Shown piece by piece: positions 11,401 through 20,902 of a stretch of 26,580 nt of DNA (the stretch's first letter is position 1; the number at the start of each line of letters is the position of its first letter). The stretch lies in NCBI GenBank assembly GCA_000181795.3, contig CM012955.1:2483154-2509733 (forward strand). The letters are read 5' to 3'. The translations under genes and the position numbers were made by a program. Source of the stretch: Trichinella spiralis. Its lineage: Eukaryota > Nematoda > Enoplea > Trichinellida > Trichinellidae. The notes under the pieces are model-generated. The model made no database searches. It saw only the letters and a program-made list of their open reading frames with translations, and was not told the DNA's origin.

Positions 11401-11976
11401 TTGGAAATTTTGGGATAAAATTATTGCACAAGTGATTGCAAAAAATTATTGCATTTCTTTTTTGCAAATCAAATCTGATTAATTATTGAAGAAAATAATG
11501 AAAAAAATGACGTTGCAAAAGTTGAACTAAAATTCCATACAAGGAGTTTATACTTTCAATGATGAAGCAAACTTAGCTGAAAATTTCAAAATTAATTCCC
11601 AATAATCAAACATAACTGAAATAATAAATAAAAGAATGCTTTCATGAACGATATAAATATGCTTTTACAGATACTTAGAATTGATACGCAAGACATAATT
11701 TGAAAAAAAAATTGTTTGTCATATCTCAGTTGTCTCAATTGTTACGTTTGACGTGGAAAACTTTTCCGACTTTAAACTTATGTTAAAAATTAATCACGCA
11801 ACTTCACAACTAGCAACTGCTTTGATAGCCGGACAATTGCTAAGTCGTTTGGTTGTGGTGTGTGTGTGCTAAGCGCTTGGTGCATCATAGATGCACATAT
11901 ATATATACATATATACACGCGTACATACACGAACAAATAGAGAGAATAAGAAAGTAAGTGGGAAAGAGAAATAAAA
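11401..11976. other. Spacer upstream of the TULIP gene
   Basis: AT-rich sequence, then a mixed TG and TA-rich stretch at about 11855-11935 just before the gene. This is probably the promoter and 5' leader; no defined site is visible. Confidence 0.5.
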
Positions 11977-13884
11977 ATGACGTTCGCCATAGTATGGACG
12001 TTTACTATAGCATGGGCGTTGGCTTTGGATCCGGTCGACGAACTGCAAGCCAGTATTGTTGTGCAGCTTTCACAAAAATTGTTAAATTCTTTGGGTCAAA
12101 TGCTGGCCGAACTGATTCAAATAACGTTGCTCAATCTCCGTTTTCCAGACTTGGAGACGGAAAAAATGAACATCACCAACGTGACGTTCACCAAACTCGA
12201 CTGGCTGAACGTTCAGCTGATATTAAAACAATCCAAAGGGATCAATGCATTATTAGAAATGGGCGTTGGCGAGCTGAACGGATTATACGAGTTCGATTTG
12301 GGATTATTCTCTAGTCAGGGTCGGGTTCGACTATTGCTTGTCAATTTGACAATGAACGCAATGTTGACTAAAATCACACCGACCACTCTGACCATCGGCA
12401 GTTGCTCAAGTCGGCTGCAAGATGTACGACTATTTTTCTCTGATAAAAGCTGGTATGGAAGTTTGCTAAATTCGGCTCGATTTGCTATAGAAGCTGTGAT
12501 GGTAGCTAATTTTGGTAAATTAGCTTGTGACATAGCCATCAACGCGACCCACTACACGAGAACTTATTTTGACAATACGTAAGTAAAATTACTTTAGCAT
12601 AAAGTTCATCAATTTTGTCAATAAATGCAATCATCATGCTGCTCATCTATTTGTTTTTTAAAATTTCTAGTATATATACATATATATATATATATATTTA
12701 TATATTTTCTTGACAAATTTAATTAGTCAACTTGAAAAGATTAATGATACTACGCTATGTAAAAGTGATCAGTCGATGATTTATGATCTCACTGCCAATC
12801 TACACTTGTTACACTTCCGTTTAGCCAACAACATATTAGAACGTATTAATAGAATTAGTAGAATAAAATAAAACAATAAAAAAAATTACAGTTCAAAATT
12901 AGTTGAAATTGAAAATTTTCTTACCTTCTCTCTATTGAATGACACGTACGATTAATTGATCACAAACGTATGCAGTTGTTTTTGTTAAGAAATACTGCAA
13001 TCGCATCCGACATGTTGAAATCCACATGCGGCAATAGTGCACCATCAGAATCTTGGCATAATGTGTGGCAAATGTCAGGAAAAGTTTCAAATAAATTTCA
13101 ACTGCACGTACACCTGTCGGACATCGGTGTCCACTGTGGTCATCATGGTCTGCTGATACCATTCCAGGTAGAAGTATTGTACGCCGGTGAAACAGTATCC
13201 ACAAACCACGGAAGACCGATACGAATCTCGTCCGACAGGCAAATGGTCAACGTGTACGCCAGTGAGCAGATTGTGAACGCTTTTTTCGAACATATCCACC
13301 GCCACCAATTGGACAAATATGAAATTACCATCAACAGCAAAATACTGCCGAGCAGTCTTCGAACGCCGTTCACTTTACTCTGCTGGGGATGTGAGCTGCT
13401 GATGTTGGCCAATTTCGAGAGACCGCCGGATTATATCATCACTGCTGACGGATCGGTGTTGGATTTGATGGTGTCGATCCAGCTGCGCCTTTCCAACATC
13501 CTGAAACGGGACAAACTGCTGGAAGCCCGTTCCAACATCCGAGTAGGGGTCAAATATTCGCTCGACCAAAGCCTGCGTTTGCAAGCGGAAATCACGTTGC
13601 AGCAAGTGAACGTGCGCATCTTGAAGATGCCAGTCAAGAGGGTATTCGGACCGATGTTGCAGCAATTTTTGGAAAACCAAGTCCGGAGCAATTTGTGGAA
13701 CTTGATGCTGAACCAGTACAAGCAATTTGCCGATCTCAATCAGATCCAACTTAAACCATACTGTGAAATGGAATTTCAAAATGCCTCACTGATGACAGTC
13801 GACAATGCCATCTTGCTCAGCACGGATATTGTATTCGACCATTCGACCTGGGTAGCCAAATTGAAACGTTTGTTTAGTATTTGA
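11977..13884 (+). CDS. BPI/LBP-like secreted lipid-binding (TULIP) protein
   Basis: Two long exons, 11977-12578 and about 12990-13884, join in phase 2 to give 498 residues, close to vertebrate BPI and LBP (about 480). Residues 1-17 form a signal peptide. The N-terminal half ends in a family-typical region with Cys143 and Cys184, the pair that makes the conserved BPI disulfide. The C-terminal half matches the second barrel, including a DRQMVNVYASEQIVNAFF-type start, where BPI has the pattern around SDYVFN. Such proteins bind lipids or lipopolysaccharide in a hydrophobic groove and act outside the cell. The acceptor at 12988-12989 is chosen because it keeps the frame. An extra exon near 12727 (donor about 12804) would also keep phase, so the middle of the model is uncertain. 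AATAAA motifs lie at the stop and at 13913. Asn-X-Ser/Thr sites are frequent, as expected for a secreted protein. Confidence 0.85.
12671..12706. repeat. TA-rich tract inside the TULIP intron
   Basis: An interrupted TA dinucleotide tract in the roughly 410-base intron of the BPI-like gene. Confidence 0.8.
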
Positions 13885-14318
13885 ATAAAATGATGATGAA
13901 TTTTTCTCTTCAAATAAATGTGACAATTTTAATATACTTCACATCTTTACAAAAATGGGCTAAAACTGAAAATGAATGCAATGGAATCAAAATTGATTTC
14001 CAATCTTTACCTACAAAAAAAAAGAAAAATTTCATTTAATAAAAAATTAATGTCATCCAAATAACAGTCGTCAATAGTGAAAAAGATCGCCAAGCATGTA
14101 CATGTACAATTTTTAAGCTGCTCAATTTGATTAAATATACAAAATACTGATGATACCAACATGGGGTAGTGAAAGCTGCTTTTATCACTTCTGAAATACG
14201 AATCATTATTATTTGTTGAATTGGTTGAAATGAATAAACAGAGGAAGAAAAAAAAATTAATAAATCCAACAAAAATGGCGAATCAGAAACAAAGCATTTT
14301 CTCTATTTGAAATAATCA
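13885..14318. other. Spacer between the convergent TULIP and Rab8 genes
   Basis: About 430 AT-rich bases carrying the 3' ends of two converging transcripts. No clear AATAAA for Rab8 was seen on the reverse strand close to its stop; a variant signal may be used. Confidence 0.5.
13913..13918 (+). terminator. Poly(A) signal of the TULIP gene
   Basis: An AATAAA hexamer lies 28 bases after the stop. A second AATAAA overlaps the stop codon itself at 13884. Confidence 0.5.
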
Positions 14319-15368
14319 TCACAACAGTGAACAGCGCCAACCGGCAAAGAAGTTCCTTTTCTTGCCGGAATCACCATAAATATTTTGCGTCAATCTTCGA
14401 CCAAACGAAGCTGACTGAGTTGTTGAAGCTTCCTACAAACAACAACAACAACAACAACATAATTATACTGCAAAAAACAAACAATTATAGTATCATTATA
14501 CAAGGTTCTTTTGCGCTTTCGCTTTTATATCCCGAGCAAGAGTAAAAAAAGCACTTTCGACGTTGATGTTCGCTTTGGCGCTCGTTTCCATAAATTTAAC
14601 ACCATATTCAATTGCAAGCTGATATTAATTATTAATAAAAATCTGATGATCAAAACAACAACAACAACAAGAGAACAACAAATCAACATACCTGAGCACC
14701 ACGTTCTCTAGAAACTTGACGTTTGTCTTCCATGTCACATTTGTTTCCAAGTATAATTTTCTCCACATTCGCTGAAGCATGCTCTTCAATATTTCGAACC
14801 CAATTTTTTATATTTTCAAATGATTTTTCATTCGTAATTTCATAAACTAGCAAAATACCCTAAAAAATAATTGAAAATAAAAATTCTTATGAAAATTAAT
14901 AATAATAATAATAATAATCAAACTGCGCTTACCATTGCACCACGATAATAAGCATTGGTTATCGTTCGAAACCTTTCCTGACCAGCCGTATCCCTGTGTT
15001 TTCAACAATTAGAAATAACAAAAAGCAATTGTTTTCTTTTATCAAAATTTATTTACCAGATTTAAATTTTCAAGCATTCACTGTCAATTTAAATTAACAT
15101 AATGGATTATAAATTACCATATCTGAAGCTTTATCTTCTTTCCGTCCAATTCAATAGTTCGTATTTTAAAATCAATACCTGAAACATTGGCAGAAGAGAA
15201 AGATTAACATTAATTTCCATTTGAAAAGAGCATCCAATACCTACCTATTGTAGAAATGAAAGTATTGTTGAATGAATCTTCAGCAAATCGAAACAGCAGG
15301 CAAGTCTTGCCGACGCCACTGTCTCCAATCAGCAACAATTTAAATAAAAAATCATACGACTTTGCCAT
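14319..15368 (-). CDS. rab-8: Rab8 small GTPase
   Basis: Six exons on the reverse strand: 15368-15245, 15178-15118, 14993-14933, 14859-14692, 14618-14502 and 14432-14319. All are GT-AG with matching phases, giving 214 residues. All GTPase motifs are intact: GDSGVGKT (15-22), switch I Thr40 in FISTIG, DTAGQE (63-68), NKCD (121-124) and ETSAK (149-153). The C-terminal CSLL (211-214) is a CaaX-type prenylation site like the CVLL of vertebrate Rab8. [12 protein letters not shown] and the LARDIKAK helix favour Rab8 over Rab10 ([12 protein letters not shown]). Rab8 directs secretory vesicles from the Golgi and recycling endosomes to the plasma membrane and cilium. The last intron is only 69 bases, and its acceptor sits right after a GTT tract. 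The last 37 residues are the variable tail, with no close match expected. Confidence 0.96.
14437..14459. repeat. AAC/GTT tract at a splice acceptor
   Basis: On the Rab8 strand this is a tandem TTG/GTT tract that serves as the pyrimidine-poor tail of intron 5. It ends a few bases before the AG at 14434-14433. Confidence 0.85.
14898..14918. repeat. AAT trinucleotide tract in Rab8 intron 3
   Basis: About seven tandem AAT units inside the intron between the third and fourth Rab8 exons. Confidence 0.85.
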
Positions 15369-17133
15369 TTTTTAATAGAATTTTAAGCTATAATTTGACT
15401 GTTTTATTGTTATTGAAAAAGTTGTTCAAATAAAAATAAATTATTCAGTGAAAAATCGCTTTTCAATTATGTAACTTAGAATTGCAACAATAATTCGTCT
15501 TATTACGTGTAGCAGAACTGCCAAACAACTACTATTCATGCAAAACAAACATCCAAGCATTTGATTCACCTCACCATCAACAATAGAATGATTCAAACTT
15601 AAAATAAATAAAAGCAAAACTGCATCACAATATTATACAGCATAATAGAAAAATTTGGAAATTTTATTAACTCAAAAAACCTTAACTTTCAAATATAAAG
15701 TTAAACCAGTTCTCAAAAACTTTGTTCTAAACAGCATTTGCATCGATCGTGATTGATAACAATTAGCTTTAATTCGTTTTATTTGAGTAACACAATAAGA
15801 ACATCAACTAGAAAACAAGCTATAAATTTTACATCTTTTCAAACAGTAGCAAAATTTAAAATATTTTAAAAGCACGCAGCTCAAAAACAATCAAAGCCTA
15901 AAATCCAGAATGCTACGTAAAAATGAAACAGCAAAATTTTTATAGAAAATAATCGATTGGAGAAATTTTTCATCAATTGAACTGTTTAATCCAAAAAATT
16001 AACTATTCCAACAAATCATTAAATTATTTCAGCAAGATAACAAAGGAAAAGAATTGTATTTTATCTATTGCAAAATACTATAATAAACTTGTTATCTCGA
16101 ATTATTGAAACTGATAAATAATTCTGTGCAAAATTAAAATGTAAGAAAATAATAACCATAATAAAGAAAGCTCTTCGATCAGCAGCAACTGAATTTACAG
16201 TTCAATTACAAAAGTTTATATAAACATTCGCTTGAATAACTACTATAAATTGATGCAGTTGCATTTAATTGAATAAATCGCATCACATTGACTGTTAAAT
16301 GCCATACTTTACAATTAGAACATTGGAAAATTTTAATTTAAATACTAGCAGTTGTTTACAATCACCAACCTTGTTAAAATGCAAAAAGTGCCACAATAAA
16401 TGATTGCACAAAATTGTTTACCCAAAATTATGCAAGTCAGCACAGTTTCCATTATTTTATTATCAAAAAAGCATCACGAATCAAACATGAATAGCTTACA
16501 AATGCAACAGTAAGAACGGTAAGAAAGACGAAATTAAAATATTTACAGTAAACCATTTTCTAGATCAAGGTAAGCAAAAATGGGCACTCTGACCATGCTG
16601 CGAACGCTCGAACGTCTCAAACAAAATGTAGGAAAAGAATATTTTAAAAAAGAAAAATTTGATTTTTTCAAATTAAATTAATTTTTTTATAATTTTAAAA
16701 TTGCTTAATAAATTAACTTATTGACAAATTTTTTTATTATGAAATAGGTTGTTTCTAATTTGAAGAATGATTCAAAATCAAAAAATACTTTTTGCTTGAT
16801 TCTACAAATTCGATCATCCAATTGGTGTTTGCATAATTAATTTTACAAAATGAAAAATAATTAGTTTATTAAAATAATTTTTTAATACATGCACAATTAA
16901 TGTAAAAAGTTCCGAGTTGAACTTAATGAATTTACAGTATGCATTACCAAAAGTTTGTTGTGCAGTGAGAATATTGCTTTTGAAACATGTTGGCAAGTGC
17001 ATTTGCATTTTTATTCAAGAAATTTCCACCATTGAACTTGTGAAAATATTCATATTGATTTATTATTGAACGACAAAAGTGAATATTTTTTGCAAGTGAA
17101 CTTATTGCAAACACTTTGAACAGAAATCACGCA
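15369..17133. other. Divergent promoter region between Rab8 and the LARP7-like gene
   Basis: About 1.76 kb of AT-rich sequence between two head-to-head genes, so both promoters should lie here. A short coding-like patch at 16580-16627 starts with ATG and ends at a GT, and a consensus donor (AAG|GTAAGC) sits at about 16568. The phase does not fit the next exon, so I read it at most as an untranslated exon. Nothing else stands out. Confidence 0.45.
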
Positions 17134-18550
17134 ATGTGCCGCAAAAGAACACGCGCAATTTGTGCCGCTGTAATACGGAAGGTTAATTTATATTTCATAC
17201 AATAATTATTGATTGAGATTTTATTGTTTCTGCTATTTGTTTTTTTGCACTGGGATTATAAACAGGTCGTGCATGAATATTATTTAAATTTATGGCGAAG
17301 CACAATGCATTGCATTGCATTGCGAATATAAAAAAAAGAAATTATTTATGCAGTAATTTTTTTTGATTATTAGGTTGAAAGTTTGGTGACTGTTAAATGT
17401 AAAGATTTGAACATTGATTTGGAGGATAAGAGTAAATATCCTACGATTGGTATGTGTAGATGTCGGTAGTTGGTATTTGTAAAAGTCTTTCACCAATGTT
17501 ACTGCAGAGTTGTCTTTGAATGATGTGATGAAAACTGCTGTGGACGATTTTGACGGTGAATATATCCGGTTAGAAACAATTCAACAGCTAATAAGAAATT
17601 CAAAATTACTGGAATTGTTTAACAACGATGAAATGATCCGACGAAACAGATCAGCTCCTTCTCCACTTGATTGCACAATTTTTGTAGTAAGTTGTGTTTG
17701 GATGTTTTGTGACGATGATGTTGTGAAATTTTATGCTCCTTATGGGTGTTTGTGCGATTTGATTAAATTTTATTCTTATTAGGATAATCTTCCCGGCAAT
17801 ATCACAGAAGCGTATTTGCGTTCAGCATTTAAGCTCTGTGGTGATGTGCTTGATGTCTATTTTCCATATTGCAAACAGAGTTTGTATTGCAAGAAACGAT
17901 TTGCTTTTGTTCAGTTTACAAGCTGCGAAGCGGTTTTGAAAGCTTGCGGTACCGAGAGAAAGAATGCGCAGTCATGCAGAGCAAAAACAGAAAATCTTCC
18001 GAATCCCCAAATCCCTTGTCCCGTTGCTAAAACAACTGCTGCCAGTGAGATGCACATGCAAAAATTTTTCCCCGTCAAGCACAAGAGGAGACGCCGAAGG
18101 CGCAAATGCAAAATGAATAGTAAAAATTGTGATCTTCCGAAGGATTGGGAAATTTTTAGCTGGTAAATTCCAGTCGACATTGTTTAAAATCTTTTTCACG
18201 CTAATTATAAATCTATAATCGGTTTTTACAGGAGAAAGTGGTATGATCTGAAAATGATTTATAAAAATATACAGCTGCAAAATTTTACTTTACTCAAGTG
18301 GACCTTGAAAGGGCAGTCGTACATTATAAATCGATATCGAGAACAACATGGTAAAAAGCAATTACGAGGAAAAGAAAAGGTAGTCACCAATATATATATA
18401 TATATATATATATATTTTTAATGCTGTTAATATTAATTAATGGTTAATTATGTTTTCTTGCAGTTGACGATGAGATGGGCTCAAGCCAGAGAAAAAGTAT
18501 TGAATAATATTTTGAGTAAACGCTGTGAACGATCAGTTGTGCATAAATGA
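17134..18550 (+). CDS. LARP7-like La-related RNA-binding protein, short form
   Basis: Six exons join in frame: 17134-17181, 17374-17449, 17508-17686, 17783-18162, 18232-18379 and 18464-18550, giving 305 residues. Residues of about 40-92 resemble the second half of a La motif (ending EMIRRN). An RRM follows, with RNP2 IFVDNL (99-104) and RNP1 KRFAFVQF (139-146). A basic tract (KHKRRRRRRKCK, 200-211) follows FFP, as in LARP7 after its first RRM. The Trp-rich stretch at 215-245 resembles the LARP7 segment that follows. LARP7 binds and stabilises 7SK RNA and helps U6 modification. Vertebrate LARP7 is about 580 residues and ends in an xRRM; here the protein stops before one. The first 40 residues match the La motif only weakly, and its usual aromatic RNA-contact residues are not evident. 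The start in exon 1 is uncertain. Confidence 0.75.
18391..18415. repeat. TA dinucleotide tract in the last LARP7-like intron
   Basis: About twelve TA units, 11 bases after the donor of the final intron. Confidence 0.9.
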
Positions 18551-18736
18551 ATTGTGCATTGTTTGTTTCGTCGAGAGTGTCAAAATGTTGGTTACTTTTG
18601 CACGAAATTTAAACAATGCAAAACATCTATTAATCACAACTTATGCTTGTAAACAGATGCCTGTTGAACGGTCGCAATCTGAATTTGAATTGTCTGACTG
18701 AATCATTCTGATTGAGCCGACATTTTTATACGTTTG

Positions 18737-18742
18737 AATAAA
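18737..18742 (+). terminator. Poly(A) signal of the LARP7-like gene
   Basis: An AATAAA hexamer 187 bases after the TGA stop. Confidence 0.5.
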
Positions 18743-20902
18743 TGTAAATTTTTACACGAATAATTTGTATCGTTACGCTATATAGCATTCAAGCAGCAGT
18801 CTGTTAAACATATCCTTATTATAGCTTAATTATTAGCTTACAGTATTAACTAGTATGCTTAAATTGAGGAAATTTTTATTTTTATTGCACGGTGTTATAA
18901 CATGGCATCTGTTGTGTAATACAAGTAATTCTGTGATCTTTTAACAGATTAAAATGTTCAATCAAACAGTCGCACTGAAATGTGCTTTTTATTCTCATGT
19001 TTATACTAGCAATGATTCACATATACAAAAGGCCAATTCCAGATATTGGAAATCAAGTTTCAGTCGTGACTGGCACTTTTGAAACTTGCTATTGAAAACT
19101 ATAATACAAAGAATTGTTTTTAATCATATTATTGACATTATTAATCATTGTATTTTTTATATGAAAGTTTTTCTTCATTAATCTGCATATCAACTGGCAA
19201 ATCACAATAAGTTCTCAGGTTGCTCAGGCAGGTAGCAATAATTGTTCATACGTCATTTCAAATGAAAGAAGAAAAGATTGCTTAAAGTTTTATTTCTAAA
19301 GTGAAATTATTTATTATATTATATTTGAAAATTAGCTTTATTCTTCACTTCGGTGTTTTCATATTTGGCTTAACTTTTGCGCATACTTTTTTTCTTTCTT
19401 ACTGTATGATAGTGTAAATCTGATAAATATGATGCAAAAATTAAGTGTTGCAAAAGCAGTGGCAGTTTGGTAATTTTCATTGGTTTTAATTTGGAAAAAG
19501 AATAATAATAATTACGCAAAAGCACAGTTTCCCGTAATTTATTGCATTTGTAAGAAAAACTGTTTGCAAAATCTGTAAAAGTTGGTGACAAGCGGAAATT
19601 TATTATTATTAAGAATAATTTTTTTTGTCTTCATTGTAGCCTCACGTAAGAATGCAACGATCATGTTGGATATAATTGCAGATTAGCATCTGGTTCATTG
19701 GCAACTTGTCAAAATTTGAAATATTTGTCATTTAGATTAAGCGAGTAAGTGAGCGTTTGTTTTACATAATATTTTTCGATTCAACCCATTGGAAGTCGAA
19801 TATTCGAACAGTTGTAATGAGCATCTAGTGGAGCAGCGTTGTGAAAATTTGATATTTTTTTTCATCAAATGATATAAAGTGTTGACATTGTTGATGTTTT
19901 TCATTGTAAGCTTCAATTTAACTAGAAGCGGTGAATTATTGATTCGTCCGGTATGTTGTTTTCCTTGATAAAAAAAGCGAGAAGTGAGATTGTAAATCAT
20001 TTAAATGGATGAGTGTAATTTTTAGATTATTTTTCATTTTGCTCAGCATTATTTGCAGAATGAGCGTTTTTGAAGTTTTCAAATGAATTATGTAAGGTCA
20101 TGTTTGCTTTGGCGTTTTATCTGTTGGTAGATGGTTCGGTGAAAGAAATGAATGTTTTATAAAAATTATTTATTCAATGATTAATCGTTGATCGGTTGAC
20201 TTGTTTGACTGAACACTTGGACTGATGTTTTAGTTATTGCTTTGCAGTGGTGTCGTATTATTTATTATTATACGTTCAAATTATTCGCTTGCATTACGAA
20301 AAATATAAGTAATACATTTGAGTGAGATAAAGAAAACGGAAGAAGCATGTTGCTATTTATTTTGACAAGAAAAAAATTCGAAAAATCCGTTTCAGTCGTA
20401 GTTGTTCATTCTTGTTTGCTGAGCCGTGTTAAAAAAAGGAAAACTTTTCAGTGGATGTGTTAGTATTAAATTATAAATTAATTTAATTAATTCAGCCGAT
20501 TTGTAATATTAATTAGTTTAATAATTGCGTGGTATTTTTTTTGTAAAATGCATTACGGCAAATATTTTTCTAGATACAGTTTTATCATTACCGTATGAAC
20601 AGTCGGCGGTAAGTTTTGTTGACCTCGATGACACTGTAGTAAGTCGACTGGTCATTCAGATTTGTCTTCATAATTGTTTATAGATGTTTTTTTTTAATTT
20701 AAATTTATATTATTCCTGTAATGAAATGTTTCATATTTTGTTTTAATTTTTCTAATAATACGTATAAATTGTATAATTTGATTTGTAAACTGCATGCGCA
20801 GAAATTTAGTCTTGTTGAATGGATCAAAAGTGAGCTTGTTGTTGATGGTTGTTTTTTTCCCCTCAAGGCATACTGTATCGTGAAAGTTGAAGAGTCGGGA
20901 GG
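18743..20902. other. AT-rich spacer upstream of the ABC transporter
   Basis: About 2.2 kb with only short AT-driven frames and no recognisable protein or RNA gene. The ABC transporter promoter, and possibly a non-coding first exon near 20577-20640 (slightly less AT-rich, followed by GTAAG-like donors), should be here. Confidence 0.45.

Noticed and set aside
13375-13779. Reverse-strand frames over the BPI-like 3' exon
   Set aside because: They are shadows of the real coding strand, which has a clear family match.
16580-16627. Possible first coding exon of the LARP7-like gene
   Set aside because: It ends at a GT in a phase that does not fit the next plausible acceptor before 17134.
17911-18280. 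Reverse-strand frames over the LARP7-like exon
   Set aside because: They are antisense shadows; the forward strand has RNP motifs and consistent splicing.
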